DNA of 7,503 nucleotides from Bacteroidota bacterium (GCA_021780705.1 JAJXYG010000061.1:1-7503), one strand, 5' to 3'; numbered from the stretch's first letter, positions 1 through 7,503 are shown. Notes: generated by a model from the sequence alone, not told the origin. Translations and numbers: made by a program.

Positions 1-240
1 TACAAAAGCAGGCTCCAGGGAGTACCGCTGGTAGTGGTGGATCCGGCGGAAATATCTACCGCTCAAACCTGCAGTGTGTGTCATCAAATAGGAAGACGAA
101 GACGAAAACGGTTTGAGTGTGGACCCTCGCGGAAACCAGATATGGACGCTGACATCAATGCCAGCAAAAATATTGCCGCGCGCAGGCGTTGCCAAAACCA
201 TCCTGAAAACTCGACTATGTATTGTACTTTGAATCACTAG
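1..240 (+). CDS. tnpB: TnpB C-terminal fragment, IS200/IS605-type element (partial at the left edge)
   Basis: The frame is open from base 1 to a TAG at 238-240, giving 79 visible residues of what should be a protein of roughly 370-430. It shows the end of the RuvC-like nuclease domain and its inserted zinc ribbon: a GVPLVVVDP strand (visible residues 7-15), a CxxC pair (Cys24, Cys27), a single Cys40, then DADINASKNI (49-58), the conserved third RuvC motif of TnpB. TnpB is an RNA-guided DNA nuclease carried by IS200/IS605-type elements, and a distant relative of Cas12. The second zinc knuckle is damaged: the expected CxxC reads C-G-P-S, so the fourth ligand is Ser43. This suggests a decaying or inactive copy, although the acidic motif is kept. 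No tnpA is visible. The family call is firm from the motif; activity and subfamily cannot be judged without the upstream part. Confidence 0.8.
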   Translation, partial: YKSRLQGVPLVVVDPAEISTAQTCSVCHQIGRRRRKRFECGPSRKPDMDADINASKNIAARRRCQNHPENSTMYCTLNH

Positions 241-251
241 TCAGGGTTAAA

Positions 252-276
252 TACCCCGGTAGCTTGCTGCGGGGTA
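252..276 (+). mobile_element. Hairpin just after tnpB: probable IS200/IS605 right end and 3' stem of the guide RNA
   Basis: Eleven bases after the tnpB stop, TACCCCG (252-258) pairs with CGGGGTA (270-276). After a bulged G259 the stem continues through T260-G269 (wobble), A261-T268 and G262-C267, closing on a CTTG tetraloop, an especially stable RNA loop when closed by G-C. IS200/IS605 elements end in such a subterminal hairpin, and in TnpB systems the same segment forms the 3' part of the omega RNA, with the guide read from flanking DNA just beyond it. Only three T's follow (278-280), so an ordinary intrinsic terminator is less likely, but a terminator between the convergent genes remains the alternative. 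The exact element boundary cannot be set from one copy. Confidence 0.45.
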
Positions 277-394
277 GTTTATCAAAAGCAGAAATTAGGA
301 AGAGCAATATAAGCAGATTGTTTAACAATGTAAAACTTACACATTAAATTACTCCCCATCCGGACCCATAATTTTTTCTTACCGGGAATCTGGT

Positions 395-889
395 TCAAAA
401 TATAAAAATGTAACCAAACCATACGATGAAAAACAGCAAACCCAGCCACACCGAGAATAGCTTGCTTTTTCTGGTGGGTCCTCCCTTTCTGGACCTCGAA
501 CTGTAGGCCGTGAGCACCCCAAGTGGTCCAATAAATGACCCGATTACAAACCAAAGCAGGTTAAATTTGAATTTTTCATGGACCGGGTCGTAATATTGAG
601 TGATGAGGAGGTTGGGATGATCCTGCAGCTGTTTGCGGATCCGGTGCTGGATTGCCTTGAAATAGATTCTCTGGAAAATATTCAGGTTCTTGCCTGTGGC
701 CACCGAAAACTCCCGAGGAGTCATCTTGACAAAATAAGCACCTTTCAGGTAATCAGGTGTGGCATCTTTGGGAACCGGGGTGGAAACATCCGTTGATTTC
801 CTGACGATGGAAAAAGCTTGCCCCTCCCGGGTCTGGAAAAGCACCATCACCCACAGCAGTACGAGATATCCTAAGATCTTTTTTGGCAT
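395..889 (-). CDS. Uncharacterised exported or membrane protein with two C-terminal membrane helices
   Basis: This is a 164-residue protein of unknown function. From ATG at 889 it begins with a signal-peptide-like segment (MPKK, then a hydrophobic run at residues 5-19, possible cleavage near residue 25). A basic amphipathic region follows at about 56-90, with the motif MTPREFSVATGKNLN and then an Ile/Lys/Arg-rich helix, and finally two hydrophobic helices at about 108-128 and 145-163. The motif resembles one I recall from uncharacterised small membrane proteins of Bacteroidota; I cannot assign a job. An upstream in-frame ATG at 974-976 would add 29 residues, but that start lies inside the dnaK terminator hairpin, and a promoter-like box sits between the two, so the inner start is preferred. 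The gene follows dnaK on the same strand but is separated from it by that terminator. Confidence 0.75.
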   Translation of the reverse strand: MPKKILGYLVLLWVMVLFQTREGQAFSIVRKSTDVSTPVPKDATPDYLKGAYFVKMTPREFSVATGKNLNIFQRIYFKAIQHRIRKQLQDHPNLLITQYYDPVHEKFKFNLLWFVIGSFIGPLGVLTAYSSRSRKGGPTRKSKLFSVWLGLLFFIVWFGYIFIF

Positions 890-933
890 TTGAAGCAATT
901 TTTCAGGGGAAGAATTTTTTATTATTTGGGCTA

Positions 934-941
934 CAAATGTA
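934..941 (-). promoter_or_regulatory. Candidate promoter -7 box for the gene at 395-889
   Basis: On the minus strand this reads TACATTTG, an exact match to the Bacteroidota -7 element TAnnTTTG. It would start a transcript near 927 with a leader of about 38 bases before the ATG at 889. No good -33 TTTG lies at the usual spacing: the nearest (955-958) is only 13 bases away. The call rests on the one box and its position just downstream of the dnaK terminator. Confidence 0.4.
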
Positions 942-955
942 AATCCAATTACCTC

Positions 956-990
956 AAAAAAAAAAGAGGCTACCAAATAATAGCCTCTTT
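956..990 (-). terminator. Intrinsic terminator of dnaK
   Basis: Read on the minus strand, a perfect 10-base-pair stem (AAAGAGGCTA at 990-981 with TAGCCTCTTT at 972-963) encloses an 8-base loop and runs into an unbroken stretch of ten T's (965-956). It begins 35 bases after the dnaK stop codon. On the plus strand only three T's follow the stem, so it is built to stop transcription leftward. It should insulate the downstream gene at 395-889 from dnaK transcription. Confidence 0.9.
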
Positions 991-1025
991 ACTGATTACG
1001 TCTTATCACTATATACCAGGTAGGA

Positions 1026-2945
1026 TTATTTCACCTCTTCAAATTCCGCGTCAGTCACATTGTCCTCCGCTGCCTCATGGCTTTCCTGACCACCGGGCTG
1101 CTGGGCATTTGCCTGACCGTTGCCCTCTGTGGCCCCGGTTTGCTGGGAAGCTTTATACAACTCCTCACTGGCAGCCGTCCAGGCGGTATTCATTTCAGCC
1201 ACGGCCGTATCGATAGCACTTATATCCTGGGATTTATGGGCTTCTTTGAGCTTGGTCAATGCGGACTCAATCGGTGCCTTTTTATCAGCGGGGATCTTGT
1301 CGCCATATTCCTTCATCTGCTTTTCAGTCTGGAAGATAAGACTGTCAGCCTGATTGATCTTTTCCACCCTTTCCTTGGCCAATTTATCAGAAGCCTCATT
1401 GGCTTTGGCCTCGTTCTTCATCTTTTCGATCTCTTCCTTGCTCAGTCCGCTACCTGCTTCAATTCTGATGTTATGGGTTTTTCCGGTGCCCTTATCTTTC
1501 GCGGATACATTCAAAATACCATTGGCATCAATATCAAAGGTGACTTCAATTTGAGGAACCCCTCTGGGTGCCGGTGGGATCCCGTCGAGATTGAAGGTAC
1601 CCAGGCTCTTATTCTGGGAGGCCATGGGCCTTTCACCCTGCAACACATGGATCTGTACCCCAGGTTGGTTGTCTGAAGCGGTGGAAAACACCTCCGTCTT
1701 TTTGGTAGGGATGGTGGTATTGCTGTCAATAAGCCGGGTCATCACTCCACCCATGGTTTCAATACCGAGGGAAAGCGGGGTCACATCCAGCAGCAATACA
1801 TCCTTCACCTCACCGGTAAGCACCCCACCTTGTATGGCGGCACCAATGGCTACCACTTCATCAGGGTTAACTCCCTTATTGGGTTTTCTTCCAAAGAATT
1901 TCTCCACCATTTCCTGAACCCGGGGAATACGGGTGGATCCCCCTACCAGAATGACTTCATTGATGTCAGATACGGTAAGGTTGGCGTCCTTGATGGCAGC
2001 CTCACAAGGTTTGAGACACCTTGTAAATAATTCATCGGAAAGTTTTTCGAATTGCGCCCGGGTCAGCTTTTTCACCAGGTGTTTGGGCACCCCGTCAACC
2101 GCAGTGATATAGGGAAGGTTGATTTCAGTTTCACTGGAAGAGGACAGTTCGATCTTGGCCTTTTCAGAAGCTTCCTTCAAACGCTGCCAGCTCATCGGAT
2201 CTTTGTGAAGATCGATGCCTTCATCCTTTTTGAATTCTGCTGCCAGCCAGTCCATGATCACCTTATCGAAATCATCCCCACCCAGGTGGGTATCCCCATT
2301 GGTGGATTTCACTTCAAAAACGCCGTCTCCGAGTTCCAGAATGGAAATATCGAAAGTACCTCCACCCAGGTCAAAGACCGCGATCTTCTGGTCTATACTC
2401 TTTTTGTCCAGACCGTATGCCAGGGCGGCAGCCGTGGGCTCATTGATGATACGGCGCACATTCAATCCGGCAATTTCTCCGGCTTCTTTGGTGGCCTGCC
2501 TCTGGGCATCATTAAAGTACGCAGGCACGGTAATCACCGCTTCATTCACCGCCTGACCCAGGTAATCTTCTGCAGTCTTTTTCATTTTCTGAAGAATCAT
2601 CGCTGAAATTTCCTGAGGGGTGTATTGCCTGCCTTCAATATCTATGCGGACCGTATTATTATCTCCTTTTACGACCTTATAGCTCCAATGGCCCACTTCG
2701 CTGGTCACTTCATCCCACTTATGCCCCATGAACCTCTTGACACTCATAATCGTATTGTGGGGGTTGGTAATCGCCTGCCTTTTGGCCGGATCTCCCACTT
2801 TTCTTTCTCCGTTTTTCAAGAAAGCTACAACCGAAGGTGTGGTCCGCCTTCCTTCATCGTTCGCAATTACTACGGGCTCATTGCCTTCCATAACTGCCAC
2901 ACAGCTATTGGTTGTACCTAAGTCTATTCCTATAATTTTTGCCAT
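1026..2945 (-). CDS. dnaK: Molecular chaperone DnaK (Hsp70)
   Basis: This is the full-length 639-residue Hsp70 chaperone, which binds exposed hydrophobic segments of cytoplasmic proteins in an ATP-driven cycle with DnaJ and GrpE. The nucleotide-binding domain (about 1-380) has the phosphate-1 loop IDLGTTNS (7-14), the catalytic lysine at position 70, [13 protein letters not shown] (168-180), the phosphate-2 loop DLGGGTFD (192-199, Thr197 at the usual autophosphorylation site) and VGGSTRIP (334-341). The conserved linker DVLLLDVTP (382-390) leads into the substrate-binding beta domain and helical lid, then a Gly/Gln-rich tail (about 601-622) ending in EEVK, the bacterial C-terminal motif. No key residue is missing. 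The start is fixed by the invariant N-terminus. dnaJ and grpE are not adjacent, and the 164-base gap upstream and terminator downstream suggest a single-gene transcript. No clear heat-shock operator such as CIRCE is visible; the best promoter-like box (minus strand ATATTTTG at 3042-3035) is a poor match. Confidence 0.98.
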   Translation of the reverse strand: MAKIIGIDLGTTNSCVAVMEGNEPVVIANDEGRRTTPSVVAFLKNGERKVGDPAKRQAITNPHNTIMSVKRFMGHKWDEVTSEVGHWSYKVVKGDNNTVRIDIEGRQYTPQEISAMILQKMKKTAEDYLGQAVNEAVITVPAYFNDAQRQATKEAGEIAGLNVRRIINEPTAAALAYGLDKKSIDQKIAVFDLGGGTFDISILELGDGVFEVKSTNGDTHLGGDDFDKVIMDWLAAEFKKDEGIDLHKDPMSWQRLKEASEKAKIELSSSSETEINLPYITAVDGVPKHLVKKLTRAQFEKLSDELFTRCLKPCEAAIKDANLTVSDINEVILVGGSTRIPRVQEMVEKFFGRKPNKGVNPDEVVAIGAAIQGGVLTGEVKDVLLLDVTPLSLGIETMGGVMTRLIDSNTTIPTKKTEVFSTASDNQPGVQIHVLQGERPMASQNKSLGTFNLDGIPPAPRGVPQIEVTFDIDANGILNVSAKDKGTGKTHNIRIEAGSGLSKEEIEKMKNEAKANEASDKLAKERVEKINQADSLIFQTEKQMKEYGDKIPADKKAPIESALTKLKEAHKSQDISAIDTAVAEMNTAWTAASEELYKASQQTGATEGNGQANAQQPGGQESHEAAEDNVTDAEFEEVK

Positions 2946-2973
2946 AATTGATAATTTTATGGAAATTAAAGGA

Positions 2974-3105
2974 CAAGGTTTATGCCAAGCGGAAAAAAGT
3001 GCAAAAATGGCAGAAAAACCATGACGGGGCAGGACAAAATATTATTTTCTGACAATCAAACGGTTATCGTGTCAATCCCGCAGGGATTGACTCAAGGTTT
3101 TGCCA
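2974..3105. repeat. Imperfect direct repeat pair upstream of dnaK
   Basis: CAAGGTTTATGCCA (2974-2987) and CAAGGTTTTGCCA (3093-3105) differ by one inserted base and lie at the two ends of the gap between dnaK and the GtrA-like gene. The right copy overlaps the region just after the GtrA-like stop codon. Paired sites upstream of a stress gene could bind a regulator, but at this length a chance pair is possible. Confidence 0.3.
3071..3091. repeat. Perfect palindrome between the GtrA-like gene and dnaK
   Basis: GTCAATCCC (3071-3079) and GGGATTGAC (3083-3091) form a perfect 9-base-pair inverted repeat around a 3-base spacer. It starts 19 bases after the stop of the GtrA-like gene, which fits a transcript-end hairpin, but no T-run follows on either strand, so it is not a classic intrinsic terminator. 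It is also 126-146 bases upstream of the dnaK start, where a regulator site could lie. Confidence 0.5.
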
Positions 3106-3109
3106 GGGG

Positions 3110-3616
3110 CTATTTGAGAAAAACCTCCTCGCCGGCCAGTGCCTTGCCAGCGGTGCGAAAGGTGAAGTGTTTTTGAGAAAGATAGCTGAAAGTGACTACA
3201 ATGCAGGTAGTAATAACCCTGGCCACCGTGGGATAGAGATGCGCCATTTCCACCAGGGTTTTTAATATGATATAATTAAGGATCAGATTGACTGCCACGA
3301 TAAGTAAATATCTGAATAATTGCACCCTCCCCCGAAGCTCGGAATTATTGAAGACAATATATTTAGACAGCAGAAACCCGCTGGGGAAGCTGACGCAAAA
3401 TGCCATCATCAGGGCCGCGGTATACGGCTGTAATGCCAGAAAACCCAGGTGAAGCACCTGCTTTTTCAAAATAAAATTGTAGCTGATAAAGAACAGCGAA
3501 ATATCCAGCAGCATATTGCTGCCGCCGCATACCGCATACCTAAATGTCTGAAGCGGCAGGAACCTTTTGAAATAAGGATAAAAGTAATCGATAAACCTAA
3601 TAATCTTCTTTCTCAT
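3110..3616 (-). CDS. GtrA-like family four-helix membrane protein
   Basis: This 168-residue protein has four predicted membrane helices (about 27-48, 63-84, 99-121 and 129-147). It carries the pattern of the GtrA-like family (GtrA/DPMS type): FRYAVCGGSNMLLD (25-38) entering helix 1, SFPSGFLLSKYIVF (76-89) after helix 2, and FSYLSQKHFTF (143-153) at the end of helix 4. Members sit in the inner membrane and are thought to help move lipid-linked sugars (undecaprenyl-phosphate-glucose in O-antigen modification, polyprenyl-phosphate sugars in wall assembly) or to partner a glycosyltransferase. No glycosyltransferase gene is adjacent, so the substrate is unknown. It begins 34 bases after the beta-barrel gene on the same strand, with no promoter seen between, so co-transcription is likely. 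The length is slightly above the usual 120-150 because of a short basic N-terminus and a C-terminal tail. Confidence 0.85.
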   Translation of the reverse strand: MRKKIIRFIDYFYPYFKRFLPLQTFRYAVCGGSNMLLDISLFFISYNFILKKQVLHLGFLALQPYTAALMMAFCVSFPSGFLLSKYIVFNNSELRGRVQLFRYLLIVAVNLILNYIILKTLVEMAHLYPTVARVITTCIVVTFSYLSQKHFTFRTAGKALAGEEVFLK

Positions 3617-3650
3617 GCTTCCTGCCGAATATGATATCTGAAATTAGGTA

Positions 3651-4118
3651 TTATTTGATTACGTATCGTATACCCAAGCCCAGGGAAAGGTCAGAACCGG
3701 TAGCCGGGGCCAGATAAAAGAACGGATCAAAGCCCAGACTGAGATCAATAGGGACATCCGTGAATTTGTAATCCAGTCCCCCGGTGAGCCTCAGGGCAAA
3801 TGCTGTACTGTTATTATTGAACCTGCCTGTGCCGAAAGCCAGCATTCCCCCTCCTCCGACATAATACTGGAGACCCGGAGCGCCATTGATGGGGCCTTGA
3901 AATTCATAGAGTCCTTCCACACCCAGGCCTCCGTCAAAAAATAACAGGGTACCTTCCAGTGCATTTTTTTGACTGGTGGCATGACGAATATTGATTCCGC
4001 CAGAAGTAAAGTCGGTGGCATAAAATTTTGCACCCAGGGCGGTTTGATATTCCTGCGCCTCTACTTTAAGTGAGGCGGCAAAAATAGTGATCACAAGGGA
4101 TAGGAGTATCTTTTTCAT
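3651..4118 (-). CDS. Small secreted outer-membrane beta-barrel-like protein
   Basis: This 155-residue protein has a clear Sec signal peptide: MKK, a hydrophobic core (residues 4-15) and a likely cleavage VEA|QEYQ after residue 21. The mature part alternates polar and hydrophobic residues in short strands separated by Gly/Asn turns (TALGAKFYATDF, ALEGTLLFFDGGLGVEGLYEF, GLQYYVGGGGMLAFG, AFALRLTGGLDYKF, PIDLSLGFDPFFYL) and ends with an amphipathic strand, LSLGLGIRYVIK. This fits a small, perhaps eight-stranded, outer-membrane barrel of a type I recall as common and uncharacterised in Bacteroidota. The TonB-box, plug domain and lipobox of larger systems are absent. Its role is unknown. It is the first gene of a probable two-gene transcript with the GtrA-like gene and has its own promoter-like box upstream. 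Confidence 0.8.
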   Translation of the reverse strand: MKKILLSLVITIFAASLKVEAQEYQTALGAKFYATDFTSGGINIRHATSQKNALEGTLLFFDGGLGVEGLYEFQGPINGAPGLQYYVGGGGMLAFGTGRFNNNSTAFALRLTGGLDYKFTDVPIDLSLGFDPFFYLAPATGSDLSLGLGIRYVIK

Positions 4119-4130
4119 AAAATTGGTCTT

Positions 4131-4184
4131 TCTTCAGTAATTTTTATTCGACACAAAAATATCCAATTCTCTCATTACTGAAGA
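4131..4184. repeat. 11-base perfect inverted repeat framing the beta-barrel promoter
   Basis: TCTTCAGTAAT (4131-4141) and its exact complement ATTACTGAAGA (4174-4184) flank a 32-base spacer. The arm centres are 43 bases apart, close to four helical turns, so both arms face the same side of the DNA. The symmetry centre, 4157.5, coincides with the centre of the -7 box. One arm lies in the expected leader and the other upstream of the -7 box. It may be a pair of operator half-sites, or a hairpin stem only if transcription starts further upstream. Confidence 0.6.
4154..4161 (-). promoter_or_regulatory. Candidate promoter -7 box for the beta-barrel / GtrA-like transcript
   Basis: The minus strand reads TATTTTTG, an exact match to TAnnTTTG. 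A start near 4147 would leave a leader of about 28 bases before the ATG at 4118. The -33 region shows no clear TTTG, but a strongly AT-rich stretch (about 4184-4252) lies upstream and could act as an upstream promoter element. The box sits in the exact middle of an inverted repeat (4131-4184). Confidence 0.5.
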
Positions 4185-4355
4185 TTTATTTGAAGCTTTA
4201 ATTTAATATATATGAGAATTTATATTTTTATTAGGAATATATCCTGGCCAAAGTTCCGGTCACTTTTTTCCCTTCCATTGTCGCACATGGTGCTCATACT
4301 GAACAAGTTTTCCACTGAAAAGGGTGTCCGAAAATAGAGGGAAAGCAGTGGTTAC
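4185..4355. other. Intergenic stretch downstream of the ABC-F gene, no gene seen
   Basis: The part next to the beta-barrel promoter (about 4185-4252) is very AT-rich. The rest has only weak foldback: TTTTC-CACT-GAAAA at about 4308-4321 and GCAC-ATG-GTGC at about 4283-4293. Neither has a following T-run on the minus strand, so no convincing intrinsic terminator for the ABC-F gene was found. No open frame with recognisable content is present. Confidence 0.5.
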
Positions 4356-5996
<1,641 letters not shown>

Positions 5997-6014
5997 CTAA
6001 AATTTTTGAAGGCG

Positions 6015-6046
6015 CAAAATTAAGCATTAATTTTTTCAGGTATCAA
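6015..6046 (-). promoter_or_regulatory. Probable promoter of the ABC-F gene
   Basis: On the minus strand a TTG (6046-6044), 21 bases of spacer and TAATTTTG (6022-6015) match the Bacteroidota -33/-7 pattern, with an exact TAnnTTTG. A start near 6008 would leave a leader of about 18 bases before the ATG at 5990. Confidence 0.6.
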
Positions 6047-6063
6047 TATAACTGTCCTCACCG

Positions 6064-6081
6064 GGATGCCGCAAGGCGTCC
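6064..6081 (+). other. Small hairpin with a GNRA-type loop upstream of the ABC-F promoter
   Basis: GGATGCC (6064-6070) and GGCGTCC (6075-6081) form a 7-base-pair stem, one pair being T-G, closed by GCAA, a GNRA tetraloop when read as plus-strand RNA. The loop sense favours a plus-strand transcript, but no plus-strand promoter is evident upstream. No T-run follows on either strand. Confidence 0.35.
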
Positions 6082-6231
6082 AAACCATAATATTAGAATT
6101 GCCGTAAAAAAGCCATACTAGCCCAGCGAGAGTCAAAATGTGGCTCGGGACGGCTCCTTTCGTGGGGTATTACATGGAGAAAATAGACAAAATTCACTCA
6201 CCCCTGTCCATAGTTCGGGTACCCGGGCCAT

Positions 6232-6250
6232 TTTCCCCTCTATGGGGAAA
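6232..6250. other. Hairpin in the argS upstream region
   Basis: TTTCCCC (6232-6238) and GGGGAAA (6244-6250) form a perfect 7-base-pair stem around TCTAT. It lies about 75 bases upstream of the first argS promoter box, so it would not be in the argS leader if that promoter is used. No T-run makes it a terminator. Confidence 0.35.
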
Positions 6251-6323
6251 TCAGCCCATACTTTTAAATAGGCAAAAATTCCCTGTTTTCAGGTTGGTTT
6301 CAGGTAGGCTCGTATCCAACAGG

Positions 6324-6331
6324 TATTTTTG
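6324..6331 (+). promoter_or_regulatory. Candidate argS promoter -7 box, distal
   Basis: TATTTTTG matches TAnnTTTG exactly and would give a leader of about 22 bases before ATG 6361. The -33 region is weak: the TTG at 6294-6296 is 27 bases away and the TTTC at 6298-6301 is 22 bases away. Confidence 0.45.
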
Positions 6332-6343
6332 CACCAGGAAGTT

Positions 6344-6351
6344 TAATTTTG
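6344..6351 (+). promoter_or_regulatory. Candidate argS promoter -7 box, proximal
   Basis: TAATTTTG matches TAnnTTTG exactly, but it ends only nine bases before ATG 6361, so a transcript from it would be nearly leaderless. A TTTG at 6328-6331 is only 12 bases upstream, too close for a standard -33. The distal box is the more ordinary choice. Confidence 0.3.
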
Positions 6352-6360
6352 CCCCTCATC

Positions 6361-7503
6361 ATGAAGAATATGACATTTACGCATCACCTCAAAGCCATTG
6401 TGTGCGACAACCTGCAGACACTCTTCCAGCAACCATTTAGTGAAGATGATTTTCAGATCAATGAAACCAGGGATGAATTTGAGGGAGATTATACCATTGT
6501 GCTTTTTTCGTTGGTAAAAAAACTGAAACTCCCTCCTGAAACCCTGGCTCAAAAACTGGGAGAAGCCCTCAAAAAAAATAGCGACGGGTTGGTCAGTGAT
6601 TTTAATGTCATCAAGGCATTTGTCAACCTGACCCTCTCAGACCAGGCGCTGACCAATTTCCTGCTAGATAATTATAAGGACCCCCTGTTTGGAAAAACTC
6701 CCGCCACCCCGGTGAAACGGATCATGGTGGAATATTCCTCCCCCAACACCAACAAGCCTTTGCACCTGGGTCACCTCCGCAATAATTTTCTGGGTTGGAG
6801 TGTGGCAGAAATTCTGAAGGCCAGAGGCCATGAGGTGATCAAATCCAGTATCATCAATGACCGGGGAATTCACATTTGTAAAAGTATGATCGCCTGGCAG
6901 GAATTTGCCGGGGGGGCTACCCCGGAATCTACCCACAAAAAGGGAGATCATTTTGTCGGGGATTATTACGTCAGGTTTAACGAAGCTTTCAAAAAGGAAA
7001 TCCAGGATCTGGTGGCAAAGGGAATGCCTGAGAAAGAGGCCGAACGTGAAGCGCCCATCATGAAAAGGACCCAGCAGATGCTGCTGGATTGGGAAAAGGG
7101 AGATCCCGGTGTCCGCGCACTGTGGGAAACGATGAATGGCTGGGTATACCAGGGATTTGAAGAGACCTATCAAAGGATCGGTTGCGATTTTGACAAGACC
7201 TTCTATGAGAGCCAGACCTACCTATTGGGAAAGGATTTTGTCCAAAAAGGCCTGGATCAGGGACTGCTTTTCCGTAAAGAGGACGGCAGCGTCTGGATAG
7301 ACTTAACTGATTGCGGACTGGATGAGAAATTGCTTTTGAGAGGAGATGGCACTTCGGTTTATATGACCCAGGATATCGGGCTTGCCCGTCAAAAGTTTAG
7401 CGAGTATCACCTCGATGAAAGCATATATGTCATCGGTGATGAACAAATCCATCACATGAAAGTGTTGCGCGAAATCTGCCGCAAACTCGGGATGCCTTTT
7501 GCG
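6361..7503 (+). CDS. argS: Arginyl-tRNA synthetase, N-terminal 381 residues (runs off the right edge)
   Basis: ArgS joins arginine to tRNA-Arg using ATP in the cytoplasm. The frame is open from ATG 6361 to the window end. Residues 1 to about 115 fit the N-terminal tRNA-binding (Add-1) domain. The class I catalytic core follows with SSPNTNKPLHLGHLRNN (126-142), whose HLGH (135-138) is the HIGH motif, then INDRGIHICKSM (165-176), LRGDGTSVYMTQDIG (326-340) and VIGDEQIHH (357-365), all ArgS hallmarks. The KMSKS-like loop and the anticodon-binding domain, perhaps 200 more residues, lie beyond the edge. ATG 6361 is chosen as the first in-frame start after two promoter-like boxes; Met4 (6370) is a close alternative. 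No frameshift or missing residue was seen in the visible part. The gene diverges from the ABC-F gene. Confidence 0.97.
   Translation, partial: MKNMTFTHHLKAIVCDNLQTLFQQPFSEDDFQINETRDEFEGDYTIVLFSLVKKLKLPPETLAQKLGEALKKNSDGLVSDFNVIKAFVNLTLSDQALTNFLLDNYKDPLFGKTPATPVKRIMVEYSSPNTNKPLHLGHLRNNFLGWSVAEILKARGHEVIKSSIINDRGIHICKSMIAWQEFAGGATPESTHKKGDHFVGDYYVRFNEAFKKEIQDLVAKGMPEKEAEREAPIMKRTQQMLLDWEKGDPGVRALWETMNGWVYQGFEETYQRIGCDFDKTFYESQTYLLGKDFVQKGLDQGLLFRKEDGSVWIDLTDCGLDEKLLLRGDGTSVYMTQDIGLARQKFSEYHLDESIYVIGDEQIHHMKVLREICRKLGMPFA

Noticed and set aside
282..554. A 90-residue minus-strand open frame
   Set aside because: It lies largely in another frame of the membrane-protein gene at 395-889 and shows no independent coding signs.
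890..976. A 29-residue N-terminal extension of the gene at 395-889
   Set aside because: Its start lies inside the dnaK terminator hairpin, and the inner ATG gives a normal signal peptide with a promoter-like box just upstream.
1077..2606. Long open frames on the strand opposite dnaK, up to 199 and 184 residues
   Set aside because: Long antisense frames opposite Hsp70 genes are a known effect of their codon use. These have no recognisable motif and dnaK on the other strand is beyond doubt.
2973..2987. A sigma-54-like site upstream of dnaK (minus strand TGGCATAAACCTTGT)
   Set aside because: It matches the -24 half and the TTG of the -12 half but lacks the key C of the -12 GC, and dnaK is not normally a sigma-54 gene. 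Likely chance.
4308..4321. A short foldback as a terminator of the ABC-F gene
   Set aside because: The stem is only five base pairs with no T-run on the minus strand.
6216..6225. CGGGTACCCG as an operator
   Set aside because: A lone 10-base palindrome is too short to support, and it is far from both promoter boxes.
6138..6440. A 100-residue plus-strand open frame
   Set aside because: It overlaps the start of argS in another frame, is rich in residues typical of non-coding translation, and has no recognisable motif.
6664..7173. A 169-residue open frame on the minus strand
   Set aside because: It is antisense to the clear ArgS coding sequence and shows no family motif.

Overview
The window reads as chromosomal DNA of a member of the Bacteroidota. 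The evidence is the typical ArgS and DnaK sequences, a small secreted beta-barrel protein of a type common in that phylum, a two-domain ABC-F protein of Bacteroidota type, and several copies of the phylum's promoter element TAnnTTTG just upstream of genes. The order cannot be resolved by eye. Most genes are housekeeping; I see no defence island, CRISPR array, tRNA or rRNA.

Layout. At the left edge (1-240, +) is the 3' end of a TnpB gene from an IS200/IS605-type element, followed by a stable RNA-type hairpin (252-276) that is probably the element's right end. Five genes then lie on the minus strand: an uncharacterised exported or membrane protein (395-889), dnaK (1026-2945) with a strong intrinsic terminator (956-990), a four-helix GtrA-like membrane protein (3110-3616), a small secreted beta-barrel protein (3651-4118), and a YbiT-like ABC-F translation factor (4356-5990). 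After a 370-base divergent intergenic region, argS starts on the plus strand at 6361 and runs off the right edge.

How the genes relate. The beta-barrel and GtrA-like genes are 34 bases apart on the same strand and probably share a transcript that starts at a good promoter near 4154-4161. dnaK appears to be transcribed alone. The ABC-F gene and argS are divergent, each with its own promoter-like boxes; both products work in translation. The gene order otherwise suggests no shared pathway.

Most worth a second look: (1) the ABC-F protein has a lost Walker A in its second ATPase domain and a lost signature motif in its first, which together would disable one composite ATP site and leave the other intact; (2) an 11-base perfect inverted repeat is centred exactly on the -7 box of the beta-barrel promoter; (3) the TnpB remnant has half of its zinc ribbon broken but keeps a clean end hairpin; (4) a perfect 9+3+9 palindrome lies between the GtrA-like gene and dnaK. 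I found no clear undescribed multi-gene system.
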